Source: an uncultured Merdimonas sp.
GTDB taxonomy: Bacteria > Bacillota > Clostridia > Lachnospirales > Lachnospiraceae
Direction: 5' to 3'
Assembly: GCA_944375745.1 (NCBI GenBank)
Contig: CALWAV010000052.1
Span: 1-34,903, forward strand
DNA length: 34,903 nucleotides
Part shown: positions 17,654 to 25,577 of the stretch, piece after piece
How the letters are laid out: each line of letters opens with the position of its first letter
Position numbering within the stretch: position 1 is the stretch's first letter
Position numbers and translations under genes: made by a program
Notes under the pieces: model-generated
What the model saw: the letters and a program-made list of their open reading frames with translations, nothing else
Told to the model about the DNA's origin: nothing
Database searches by the model: none

Positions 17654-18442
17654 TTACGCATATCTTGTGTTTCTTTCATATTCCCGTTCCAGCTCATAGA
17701 GCCTTTTGGGCAGATCGGCGGCGGCTTCCAGATGCTCTCCGGCTTCCTTCTGCAGCCGTTCATACTCCTCCGTCATCTCTTCCAGCTGTTCTCCCCGGAT
17801 ATTCTGAAGCTCCATAGCCTCCTCAAAATCCTCATCCGAAAGGCCCAGCCGCATGGCATAGACATATTCCTTCAGGACCTCCGGGTCCTTCTGATACTGC
17901 CAGGAGGTGCGGAAGGCCCGGGCTGCTTTGCCGAACAAAAACAGCCGGCAGCAGCAGACGCCCAGATTGTTCCACACATGTGCATAAAATTTCACCCCCA
18001 GCCGGTCGTTCTGCCGGATATCAAGGATTTTCTGATACTCATATATGGCGGCCTGATAATTTCCGCCCACAAAATATTCGTCAGCCCGCAGCTTCAGCCG
18101 CTCCTGCTCCTGATAGGTATTCAGGATTTTCATTTTGGCTGTAAGCTGGGTCAGCTCGTCCTGGGTGTAGAAATCCACGCTGCGAAGGATCGTCAGAACC
18201 ATGTTCTGAAGGCTTCCGCCTGCCTCCGCTCCTTTCTGGAGCCTGTCAGCCAGCTCCGGATTGTGCATCTCCGTTCTGAGCCACTCCCAGAGGCGGGACC
18301 CCAGCATTTTTTTATCCACCAGATAAACATTTTCATACAGGAAATAGGCCAGCTCCTCCATAGAATAAATCCGGATTCCCATGCTTTCAATATAATATGG
18401 GGTCTCTGCCGGTTCACCTCTGCATATGATCACTGCTCCCAT
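17654..18442 (-). CDS. TPR-like protein, third gene of the DUF5717/DUF5716 operon
   Basis: I assign no known function to this 262-residue protein. It has no signal peptide or membrane segment. The N-terminal 90 residues form a conserved-looking helical block (YYIESMGIRIYSMEELAYFL, then LVDKKMLGSRLWEWLRTE). The centre (about 118-200) looks like two to three tetratricopeptide units: ADEYFVGGNYQAAIYEYQKIL, then AHVWNNLGVCCCRLFLFGKAARAF, then KDPEVLKEYVYAMRLG. The C-terminus (about 203-258) is a charged coiled coil rich in Glu. The ATG at 18442 has GGAGGAAGAGCC in front and lies 48 bp after the DUF5716 stop. By context it is a partner of DUF5716 and DUF5717. Confidence 0.8.
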   Translation of the reverse strand: MGAVIICRGEPAETPYYIESMGIRIYSMEELAYFLYENVYLVDKKMLGSRLWEWLRTEMHNPELADRLQKGAEAGGSLQNMVLTILRSVDFYTQDELTQLTAKMKILNTYQEQERLKLRADEYFVGGNYQAAIYEYQKILDIRQNDRLGVKFYAHVWNNLGVCCCRLFLFGKAARAFRTSWQYQKDPEVLKEYVYAMRLGLSDEDFEEAMELQNIRGEQLEEMTEEYERLQKEAGEHLEAAADLPKRLYELEREYERNTRYA

Positions 18443-18490
18443 GGCTCTTCCTCCTCTCCTGTCTTCCCGCGCTTCCTCATATCCGCGTAT

Positions 18491-19591
18491 TCAGCTGTTC
18501 AAATCCACTTCCTCCGACCAGGTCAGATCCGAGGAGGGGAAAAATTCTCCAAACCCCAGATCGCTTACCTGCACCCGGAGCCGGTCCACACTTAAGAATT
18601 CTGCTGAAATCCGGAGCCTTGTGGCTCTGGAGGGCCTGTCCGGCAGGCCCGTGAGCATCAGGCTTTCCTTCAGCGTGTCTCCATTCTGCATGGGTTTCAG
18701 AATAAATTCCACCACCGGCTCACTGTAAAGCAGCGCTTCACATTCCGCCTTTGCTTCATACCAGCTCTGACCTGCGTCCAGAAGCGTATAAATCGTACTC
18801 TTTCCGGCGTTCAGCGTACGCAGGCCCACATTGTAGGAGATTTTGTCTTCCCCCAGGAACACATAGGTCTTCTCTCCTCCCAGCCCCGCTTCCAGAACAG
18901 CCCTGCAGCAGGCTCCCTTTGCAAACAGGTTGTTTCCGGCAAATACCCGTCTTCCTCCTCCGCACAGCACCTTCAGCGACTGCTCATACCAGTTTCCCTC
19001 AAAGCCTTCTCCTATGAGGAATACCGAGGATACAGGACGCTCGGAAAAGATCTCTCTGGCCATGGATGTGAGAATTTCATCCTTCTCCTGGGGCTCCAGC
19101 CCGGATATGGGGCGCTTCCAGTCCTCCTGGCTTTCCGTCCGTGCCAGAAAGGGCAGCGTCCGCGCGTTTACATTCAGCGCCGCCGCTTCCAGAAGCTCTC
19201 CTTCGCAGGAAAACAGCACCGCCTGATGGCGCCACAGCTCCCGGGGCTGGCTCAGCACATAGGCGCAGAAGCTTTCCTGGCGGGTCTGCACATAGATACG
19301 GCTCTCCGGCACCCCCATGAACCTCATAGCCGTCTGCCGGATCCGTTCCACCTGAGTCTCAGAGGCGTCTGACACTGAAAAAACGACAGCTTCCGCTTCG
19401 TGAATCTTCCCATAAGGCTTTAAAAGACGCATGGCCTTTTTCAGAAACAGCTCCAGGCTCTCTGTGGGAATCCGGTATTTTTCCGCGCCGGCCACCACAG
19501 AGACGGAGACCGGTTCCTTCATACTTTTATTCCAGCAGCAGATCTGTGAATATTCCTTTCCCAAATCGAAACCGACTGCAAAGGCTTCCAC
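18491..19591 (-). CDS. DUF5716 family protein, Hsp70-like (divergent ASKHA fold plus substrate-binding-like beta domain)
   Basis: The start is taken as GTG 19591, because GGAGG lies 7 nt upstream. The ATG at 19597 is only 1 nt from that site. The 366-residue product is cytoplasmic. It reads as a degenerate Hsp70: GFDLG (7-11) at the phosphate-1 position, and VVFSVSDASETQVERIRQTA (69-88), like the DnaK strand before the connect motif. TRQESFCAYVL (103-113) sits where DnaK has EPTAAALAYGL. VLFSCEG (125-131) sits at phosphate-2 but lacks the Asp and Gly-rich turn. VFLIGEGFEGNWYEQSL (190-206) and FAKGACCRAV (223-232) match the adenosine end. Residues 252-350, with LTGLPDRPSRATRLRISAEF, resemble the Hsp70 beta substrate-binding domain. 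No helical lid is visible. Family name from memory; the Hsp70 relation is my inference. Confidence 0.8.
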   Translation of the reverse strand: MEAFAVGFDLGKEYSQICCWNKSMKEPVSVSVVAGAEKYRIPTESLELFLKKAMRLLKPYGKIHEAEAVVFSVSDASETQVERIRQTAMRFMGVPESRIYVQTRQESFCAYVLSQPRELWRHQAVLFSCEGELLEAAALNVNARTLPFLARTESQEDWKRPISGLEPQEKDEILTSMAREIFSERPVSSVFLIGEGFEGNWYEQSLKVLCGGGRRVFAGNNLFAKGACCRAVLEAGLGGEKTYVFLGEDKISYNVGLRTLNAGKSTIYTLLDAGQSWYEAKAECEALLYSEPVVEFILKPMQNGDTLKESLMLTGLPDRPSRATRLRISAEFLSVDRLRVQVSDLGFGEFFPSSDLTWSEEVDLNS

Positions 19592-19634
19592 TGCCATTCC
19601 TCCTTTTTGTTCGTGGTATTCTGTCCGGGTTCTT

Positions 19635-22193
19635 CTACTTCAGGGTAAACAGGGTCTCCACCATGAAGTTTTTCTTCCCGTATTCTTCCATTCGTCTTTC
19701 AAATTCCGGAAGGTCCCGTTCGGAAAGAGCTCTCGCCATCTCATAGATATCCGCGTACTTGGTCCCGGTCACAAGCTGTCCTTCCGCTTCCTCCAGATAA
19801 CTGTAATCCTGGGTGGACAGCTCTGTGCCATCCTCCAGAGTCTCTGTAATAAACCAGGTGAGCCGTTCTCCGAAAAACAGCGTAAACTCCCGCACAAAGA
19901 TTCCCGGCTCCGCGGCATAAAGGCGTTCTGCCACATAGCTGCAGCTCTTCTCCCGGGGCGTCTCAACCACATAATGCAGGACTACCTTGTGGGCGGGATT
20001 GGTCCTGTATTCCACAAAATATTTATCCTCCAGCAGATAAGGCCTTCCCAGCCTCTCAAGCAGAGGCTTCATAAAGTCAAAGCGCATCTTTCTGCGTATG
20101 TATCTTTCCAGCATCTGTTCCGCACGGATCCTCTGGTGTTCACTCAAATGCCTGCGCCAGGCCAGGTTCCGCAGATAAGCCAGGCCGCACACATCCGCCA
20201 GGTTCTCCTCCCAGGCAATGGCCTGCTCCAGATAATCAAAGGTTCCTTCCGGAGCCGGAATATCTCTTACAAAATCCTCAAAAGCCAGCCAGGTAAGATA
20301 AGCGCGGCTGACCAGCCCGTCTCCTCCCAGACTGTGGTAATCCCGGAAAATCTCAAAGGCGGAATCTCTCATCTGGCCGGTAAACAGCATCTGGCCCAGA
20401 AGCCGTTCTTCCAGATCAAACACATTCAGCTCAAATTCTCTCGCTTCTCTCCATATACTTTCCATGACCTCCGCAGAGCCGTAATAGTACCCGCAGAGAT
20501 ATTCCAGAATGCTCTCATTATATTTAGATTTTCGGAAAATGAAGAGACAGAGCTTTACCAGAAAGTCATCCTCTTCATATTCCTTTTCACGGATTTTCCA
20601 GGCTGCCAGCTTGATCAGGAACTTGCTTCTTACCATGTCATAGCCATGGCGCCAGATCATGCTCCAGGCCTCCTCATACATCCCCCGCAGAATCAGAATC
20701 TCCGTATACTTGGCACGGTCTTTGGGATTCATGGAGGCCGTCTCTGTCACGAAGAATTCCTGATCCAGCTCATCCAGCTCATGGCTGGCATAATAAAACT
20801 GCAGGATCTCCTGGCGTACATTTTCCTTATACGCGGCTGTAAAGCCGCTGATCTTCAAAATCCGCTTATAGTTCTCCACATTATCCGCCGTAAGGACATG
20901 ATAGCGGGAGGTCCCGTCACACAGATAAAGATAAAGGCCCTGATGATACCGAAGAAGCTCCCGGCAGCGCTTCACATACTTTTTTTCATCCAGCAGCCGG
21001 TTCAGCGTGTAGGGAACACTGGAGGTATAGCAGTTTCCCTGGTCATCCACCAGCACAATCATGGCTCCCGGCGTATAAATGGGAATCAATGCCTTTCCAT
21101 CTATCAGCGGCACGGTAATCCGCTTCTGCAGCTGCTCATACAGTACCTGCACCTGCCGGATACGTCTGTCTCTGCAGCGGATTCTCCGCAGAAACATAAT
21201 GTCTGCCAGCGCCTCCGCAAAATCTATGGTCAGAAGCTCTTCCACAAGGAACCGGTCATAGATCACCGCCAGATCCTCGCTTAAGCTGCGTCTTACCAGC
21301 TCATCCAGCATAAAATCCTCAATCTGCTCCCGGTAAGCTCTGTAGATATCTGAATCCTGCGCCTGAAACCGGATGATATTCGCGTACAGAGCTGCCTTCA
21401 AAGAAGCGCTCAGAGTATTTTCCATCTGAAAATATAAAAGAAGATTTTTGGGAAAAGGCTCTGAGTAGTTCTCCGGAAGAGCCATCATGAAATATTCGTA
21501 AAGATTGGTAATCTTCAGCTCTGCCTGAACGCCCCGCTTATACCAGAAAAAGCTTTCCTCATCCGTGATTCCGTTTTTGATGAACGCTGAGCAGACAAAG
21601 GAAAGCATCTCCTTGCTGCCGTAAGCATGGTAAGCATTCTTGAGGCGCGCAAATCCCTGTCCCCCAGGACGGTTTCCTTTCAGAATCTGCTCCGCGAATT
21701 TTCCTGCCTCTTCCGGCGTCAGCTTTTCCTCTGTACCCCCTGTCACCTCCACAACAGACTCTTCCGGCTGCTCTTCCTTTTTCTGCTCCTCCGGAAGCGG
21801 CGCTATGGGGTCTGCGGACACAAAATAGGCATAGCTCTCTTCCTCCGGCTCCTGGCGGGGTTCCACCCGGACTGTATAGGGAAGGTGAAATTCGCCCGCC
21901 TCTGTGACAATGCAGAACTCGCCTTCTATCTCCTCTCCTCCCCAGAACCCTCTGGCATCAAAAGAGCAGAAAACGCGGGCCGTCCGGCCGTGAAAGCTGG
22001 CATGCTCCAGAGTCATACGGCTGGTGGACGCGTAAACCACTCCTTTAACGGGCCGGTCCGCCGTCAGCGTAAAGCTGCCTTCCGCCTTTTCCCCGGGAGC
22101 GCAGCCAAGGGTGATAATGGAATCCGAGAGTGTCACCACAGGTTTGTCAAATTCAATTTTTCCGGCCGCAATCCGTTCCAGCTTTGCCCTCAT
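19635..22193 (-). CDS. DUF5717 family large helical-repeat protein
   Basis: The 852-residue protein has no signal peptide and no membrane helix, and no known function is assigned. The N-terminus (about 1-125) looks like one or two immunoglobulin-like beta-sandwiches (VVTLSDSIITLGCAPGEKAE, FHGRTARVFCSFDARGFWGG). A Glu-rich linker spans about 130-165. The middle (about 175-760) is helical, with repeat-like segments such as LILRGMYEEAWSMIWRHGYD and LVKLCLFIFRKSKYNESILEYL. It is interrupted near 375-400 by a beta insert with AMIVLVDDQGNCYTSS. The end (about 765-830) looks beta-rich (HKVVLHYVVETPREKS, FVREFTLFFGERLTWFITET). The ATG at 22193 has GGGAGGAG in front. First gene of a three-gene operon with DUF5716 and the TPR-like protein; ends in TAG. 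Confidence 0.8.
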   Translation of the reverse strand: MRAKLERIAAGKIEFDKPVVTLSDSIITLGCAPGEKAEGSFTLTADRPVKGVVYASTSRMTLEHASFHGRTARVFCSFDARGFWGGEEIEGEFCIVTEAGEFHLPYTVRVEPRQEPEEESYAYFVSADPIAPLPEEQKKEEQPEESVVEVTGGTEEKLTPEEAGKFAEQILKGNRPGGQGFARLKNAYHAYGSKEMLSFVCSAFIKNGITDEESFFWYKRGVQAELKITNLYEYFMMALPENYSEPFPKNLLLYFQMENTLSASLKAALYANIIRFQAQDSDIYRAYREQIEDFMLDELVRRSLSEDLAVIYDRFLVEELLTIDFAEALADIMFLRRIRCRDRRIRQVQVLYEQLQKRITVPLIDGKALIPIYTPGAMIVLVDDQGNCYTSSVPYTLNRLLDEKKYVKRCRELLRYHQGLYLYLCDGTSRYHVLTADNVENYKRILKISGFTAAYKENVRQEILQFYYASHELDELDQEFFVTETASMNPKDRAKYTEILILRGMYEEAWSMIWRHGYDMVRSKFLIKLAAWKIREKEYEEDDFLVKLCLFIFRKSKYNESILEYLCGYYYGSAEVMESIWREAREFELNVFDLEERLLGQMLFTGQMRDSAFEIFRDYHSLGGDGLVSRAYLTWLAFEDFVRDIPAPEGTFDYLEQAIAWEENLADVCGLAYLRNLAWRRHLSEHQRIRAEQMLERYIRRKMRFDFMKPLLERLGRPYLLEDKYFVEYRTNPAHKVVLHYVVETPREKSCSYVAERLYAAEPGIFVREFTLFFGERLTWFITETLEDGTELSTQDYSYLEEAEGQLVTGTKYADIYEMARALSERDLPEFERRMEEYGKKNFMVETLFTLK

Positions 22194-22229
22194 GGTATCT
22201 CCTCCCGTTCTCTGATGTCTCTTTTTCCA

Positions 22230-22257
22230 TTGCTTTTTTCTGAAATCTGTATATAAT
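22230..22257 (+). promoter_or_regulatory. promoter of the aminotransferase gene
   Basis: On the plus strand TTGCTT, a 16-nt spacer and a perfect TATAAT precede a leader of about 40 nt before the ATG at 22304. The -35 is only fair. Its -10 lies immediately next to the -10 of the divergent DUF5717 promoter, so the two polymerase footprints overlap. Confidence 0.6.
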
Positions 22258-22259
22258 TC

Positions 22260-22288
22260 AGTATAGCATTAATTAAAATAAAGTACAA
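22260..22288 (-). promoter_or_regulatory. promoter of the DUF5717-DUF5716-TPR operon
   Basis: On the minus strand TTGTAC, a 17-nt spacer and TATACT are seen, with TGC directly before the -10 (extended -10). The predicted start near 22253 gives a leader of about 60 nt before the DUF5717 ATG at 22193. It is interleaved with the plus-strand promoter of the aminotransferase. Confidence 0.7.
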
Positions 22289-22303
22289 GAAAAGAGGTTT
22301 TAA

Positions 22304-23398
22304 ATGTTAGAGCATAAGGATCATTTTCATGGCAGCGACCTGGAAAAAATAGAAAAAATATACGGCATTAAGAAAGAGGAAATCACCAGCTTCAGCGCCA
22401 ATGTGAACCCTCTGGGGATCTCTCCCCTGATGCGGGCCGCGCTGATCGACCACATCGATGTGATCACCTCTTATCCCGACCGGGAGTATACCGCGCTGCG
22501 CACCCGTATCGGCGAGTACGCGGGTGCCCCCATCCAGAATATTCTGGTGGGGAATGGCTCCACAGAGCTGATTTCTCTGTTCATTCAGATGGAGCATCCT
22601 AAAAAAGCCCTGATTCTCGGCCCCACCTACTCGGAATATGAGCGGGAAATCTCCCTGGGCGGCGGCACCTGCCTCTACTATCCTCTGAAAGAAGAAAATG
22701 ACTTCATTCTGGATGTGGAGGATTTTAAAAAATATCTGAACGAAGCGCTGGATCTGCTGGTCATCTGCAATCCCAACAATCCCACCTCCACTTCCATCGC
22801 CCAGAAGGATATGCGCCGGATTCTGGACGAATGCAAGCGCCATGACATTTTCGTCATTGTAGATGAGACCTATGTGGAATTTGCTCCGGACATGGCCGCG
22901 GTGGATTCTGTTTCTCTGACGCGCTATTACAACAACCTGGTGATTCTGCGGGGCGTCTCCAAATTCTTTGCTTCCCCCGGACTCCGCCTGGGCTACGCCA
23001 TTACCGGAAACATGGACCTGATGCAGGATATCAATACCCACAAGGATCCCTGGACCATAAACAGTCTTGCCGCAGTGGCAGGGGAGCTGATGTTTACCGA
23101 CACAGAATACATTCAGAAGACCAGAGAGCTGATCGCCGCAGAGCGCAGACGCATCTATGAGGAGCTTTCCTCCTGGGACAGCCTGAAGGTCTACCGGCCC
23201 ACAGCCAACTTTATTCTAGCCCGCATTGAAAAGGAAGGAGTCACGGCGGATGATCTGTTCGACCATGCCATCCGGCAGGGCTATATGATCCGCAACTGCT
23301 CCACCTTCCCCTTCCTGGATAACCGGTATTTCCGTTTCTGCTTTATGCTTCCCGAACAGAATACCGCTCTTCTGAAATGTCTGAAGGAAATGCTCTGA
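22304..23398 (+). CDS. class I/II PLP-dependent aminotransferase, HisC/CobD-like
   Basis: This 364-residue fold-type I PLP enzyme belongs to the histidinol-phosphate aminotransferase/CobD group. HGSDLEKIEKIYGI followed by SFSANVNPLG near the N-terminus is typical of the group, especially CobD-like members. Cofactor residues are Asp187 and Tyr190 in IVDETYVEF, Schiff-base Lys220 in GVSKFFASPG, and phosphate/carboxylate Arg228 in GLRLGY. NPNNPTS and the C-terminal FRFCFMLPEQN are also present. CobD-type threonine-phosphate decarboxylase and HisC cannot be separated here, because neither cobalamin nor histidine genes flank it. It is a single-gene unit with its own promoter and terminator. RBS AAGAGG precedes the ATG. 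Confidence 0.87.
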   Translation: MLEHKDHFHGSDLEKIEKIYGIKKEEITSFSANVNPLGISPLMRAALIDHIDVITSYPDREYTALRTRIGEYAGAPIQNILVGNGSTELISLFIQMEHPKKALILGPTYSEYEREISLGGGTCLYYPLKEENDFILDVEDFKKYLNEALDLLVICNPNNPTSTSIAQKDMRRILDECKRHDIFVIVDETYVEFAPDMAAVDSVSLTRYYNNLVILRGVSKFFASPGLRLGYAITGNMDLMQDINTHKDPWTINSLAAVAGELMFTDTEYIQKTRELIAAERRRIYEELSSWDSLKVYRPTANFILARIEKEGVTADDLFDHAIRQGYMIRNCSTFPFLDNRYFRFCFMLPEQNTALLKCLKEML

Positions 23399-23408
23399 GC
23401 CTTCAGTC

Positions 23409-23454
23409 AAAAACGGACAGGCTTCTCTTTTTCCGAGAAACCTGCCCGTTTTAT
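23409..23454. terminator. bidirectional rho-independent terminator
   Basis: AAAACGG-A-CAGG, an inner TTCTC, a short loop, GAGAA, then CCTG-C-CCGTTTT form a long, nearly perfect stem flanked by A and T runs on both sides. It therefore serves the aminotransferase on the plus strand and the convergent PrsA-like gene on the minus strand. Confidence 0.9.
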
Positions 23455-23472
23455 TTTGCGCTCCTTTTTTGA

Positions 23473-24471
23473 TTACGCTCCCAGGTACTGCTCATAGATT
23501 TCCAGAAAATCCGGCGGCAGTTCCCCTGTCCAGTCCGCGAAATGCACCTTGTTCCAGAGCCGGCTGTTGAACTGGGAAGGCGTATCCGCCACAAGCTGAT
23601 CATACACATTTCCAAACAGCTCGTCTCTCCGCTTCTCCACCATGGTCACCTTATTGGCTTCTGTGGCCTCCTGGTCAAAATTATTGATGCATTTCAGAAT
23701 ATAATAACCGCTCTCTGTCTCGATAATATCGCTGACCTGGTCATTTTCCAAGGCAAAGGCAGCTTCCTCATAGGCGCTGTCATGCTCTCCTCTGCCAAAG
23801 GTATAGGTGATCTGGCTGTCCAGGCTGTAGGAGGAAGCCACCGCGGAAAAGTCTCTGCCCGCGTCCAGCTGTTCCTTCACACTCTGAGCGGTCTCCGGAG
23901 AATCCAGGCGGATCTGCTGGATAGTGATAATCCGCGCCTCATCATCGCTGACCTCTGTATTTACATCCTTCGTAATCTCCTCATAGACCTTTCCGGAAAG
24001 AACATGATCCCGGTACAGATCCTTTACATCCTCCAGCTTCAAATCCATATAATCGATCTGCTCGACATTCAGCGCTCCGTAATAATCCTCTGCCGCCTGA
24101 GCCACCTTTTCCTCTTCCTCACTGCTCAAAGACACCCCATAATCATCCGCCAGAAGCGTGATCGCCTTCATGGACGCCAGCTGGTCCACGATCGTGTCCT
24201 TCACATACTGTTCAAAGGTGATGCCGCCGAAGTCATGCTCCCACATCTCCACTCCATACACGCCTTCATACTGCCGCTGATAATCCATCACATAGATCAT
24301 GGCCTCGGACAGCGTGCAGACGCTCTTTCCTATCTTGAAAAGCTGATCTCCGGACAGTCCCGTCGTAAATACGATCTCGGTATTCTTCATGAGACCGCAG
24401 CCCGAAAAACTGCCCGCCAGCACGGCTGCCGCAAGCAGCACAGCCAGCTTTTTTCTGATCGCTCCTCCCAT
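23473..24471 (-). CDS. PrsA-like peptidyl-prolyl isomerase lipoprotein (SurA/parvulin type)
   Basis: This is an extracytoplasmic foldase or chaperone anchored by lipid. From ATG 24471 the 332-residue product has a lipoprotein signal peptide with lipobox FSGC and lipidated Cys25. The SurA-like N-terminal helical region is about 40-175. A PPIC-type parvulin domain spans about 180-285 (ARIITIQQIRLDSPETAQSV, then FSAVASSYSLDSQITYTFGRG, then ESGYYILKCINNFD). A C-terminal helix returns to the chaperone region. The in-frame ATG at 24477 is only 1 nt from GGAGG, while 24471 has proper spacing. The Gly-rich catalytic loop is less conserved than in active parvulins, so isomerase activity is uncertain. 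Last gene of the maf operon. Confidence 0.88.
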   Translation of the reverse strand: MGGAIRKKLAVLLAAAVLAGSFSGCGLMKNTEIVFTTGLSGDQLFKIGKSVCTLSEAMIYVMDYQRQYEGVYGVEMWEHDFGGITFEQYVKDTIVDQLASMKAITLLADDYGVSLSSEEEEKVAQAAEDYYGALNVEQIDYMDLKLEDVKDLYRDHVLSGKVYEEITKDVNTEVSDDEARIITIQQIRLDSPETAQSVKEQLDAGRDFSAVASSYSLDSQITYTFGRGEHDSAYEEAAFALENDQVSDIIETESGYYILKCINNFDQEATEANKVTMVEKRRDELFGNVYDQLVADTPSQFNSRLWNKVHFADWTGELPPDFLEIYEQYLGA

Positions 24472-24505
24472 CTTCATTCCTCCATCCAGTCTCTTTCACG
24501 CCTTT

Positions 24506-24769
24506 TCAGGCTTCCACTATCAGATAGGTCCCGTCCTCCAGAGGGAAAACTTCTTCCACTTCTTTCAGTTCCTCCAGAGAAAGACCGCTCACATCCATAC
24601 CGCTTTCATCCAGAAACCTGCGCACTTCCTTCAGAGACTTGACGACGACCGCCATGCACTCCTCCAGAAACTCCTCTGCCTCCTCCGGGGTCTCCGCCAC
24701 CGGTTCGTCAAACAGCTTTCCCTGGTTTTTCAGAAAGCCCTCCAGGCAGGCCTGTGAATATTCCTGCAT
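24506..24769 (-). CDS. small acidic protein of unknown function
   Basis: This is an 87-residue cytoplasmic protein that I do not recognise. It starts MQEYSQACLEGFLKNQGKLF, is strongly acidic, and is predicted helical through EEAEEFLEECMAVVVKSLKEV. It ends with a short beta-like segment EEVFPLEDGTYLIVEA. The ATG at 24769 has AAGGAG about 10 nt upstream. A longer reading from TTG 24796 overlaps the previous gene and is less likely. It sits 19 bp after the Cof-type phosphatase and 34 bp before the PrsA-like gene in the same operon. No signal peptide, metal site or enzyme motif is visible. Confidence 0.65.
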   Translation of the reverse strand: MQEYSQACLEGFLKNQGKLFDEPVAETPEEAEEFLEECMAVVVKSLKEVRRFLDESGMDVSGLSLEELKEVEEVFPLEDGTYLIVEA

Positions 24770-24788
24770 TGTATCATTTCTCCTTTTC

Positions 24789-25577
24789 TCAGTCAAGCAG
24801 GGTCTTAAGGACCTTCAGCACTCCGTCATTTACATTGGTATCCGCCACATATTTCGCGGCTTTTTTTACGGCCTCCGCCGCGTTCCCCACCGCATAGCTT
24901 TCCGTGGCGCTCCGGATCATCTCCAGATCATTATGATTGTCGCCGAATACCATGGTCTCATCCGGGCTGATCTTCAGGGTCTGCTGGATACTGCGGATGG
25001 CGTTTCCCTTATTGGTATCCATATTCATAAAATCCACCCACACATCCCCGGAAATCACACAGTGAAGCCGGTCCTCCCAGCGCGGAATCAGAAGCCTGGC
25101 CACTTCGCCGATATTCTCTTTCCGGTAGACAGCCATCTTATTCACCTTCAGTTCCCGGGAAAGAGCGTCTTCCACCTGATCGATCCTGCTGCGGTAGCCC
25201 TTTCGGATCAAATCCAGAAATTCCGGATCCGAGCTTTCTGTATAGAAGCCTTCCTTCGTGTCCAGGGTAAAGCTGGTTCCAGGAATGCAGCGGACCTCAC
25301 GGACCCACTGGCAGACCTGTTCCCAGTCCAGCACCTGCTCCAGCATGGTATAACCCCTGCAGCAGACATAGGCTCCATTTTCCGTAATAAAAATAATATC
25401 ATTCTTCACCGGCTCAAACAGCCTGGACATGCTGGTGTAATGGCGTCCGCTGGCCGCGGCAAACAGAATATCCCGCTCTTTCAGTTTTCGAATCACTTCA
25501 AATATCTCCGGATTGATCTGCGCCGTTCCCTCCGGCAGCAGTGTTCCATCAATATCACTGGCCACAAGCTTGATCAT
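24789..25577 (-). CDS. Cof-type HAD-IIB family hydrolase
   Basis: This 262-residue HAD phosphatase has the C2B cap of the Cof/YwpJ type. Motif I is DIDGTLL (Asp8 nucleophile, Asp10 acid/base). Motif II lies in ILFAAASGRHYTSM. The C-terminal motifs are NKGNAIRSIQQ (Lys) and VFGDNHNDLEMI (two acidic residues for Mg2+). The substrate is probably a small sugar or cofactor phosphate, but it cannot be read from sequence. The ATG at 25577 overlaps the TGA of the upstream HAD gene by 4 nt; the open frame continues upstream without a start signal. It lies within the maf operon. Confidence 0.92.
   Translation of the reverse strand: MIKLVASDIDGTLLPEGTAQINPEIFEVIRKLKERDILFAAASGRHYTSMSRLFEPVKNDIIFITENGAYVCCRGYTMLEQVLDWEQVCQWVREVRCIPGTSFTLDTKEGFYTESSDPEFLDLIRKGYRSRIDQVEDALSRELKVNKMAVYRKENIGEVARLLIPRWEDRLHCVISGDVWVDFMNMDTNKGNAIRSIQQTLKISPDETMVFGDNHNDLEMIRSATESYAVGNAAEAVKKAAKYVADTNVNDGVLKVLKTLLD

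Noticed and set aside
19431..21284. A 617-codon open frame on the plus strand
   Set aside because: It is antisense to DUF5716/DUF5717 and spans the gap between them. Its composition is typical of reverse-complement coding sequence, and no start signal is present.
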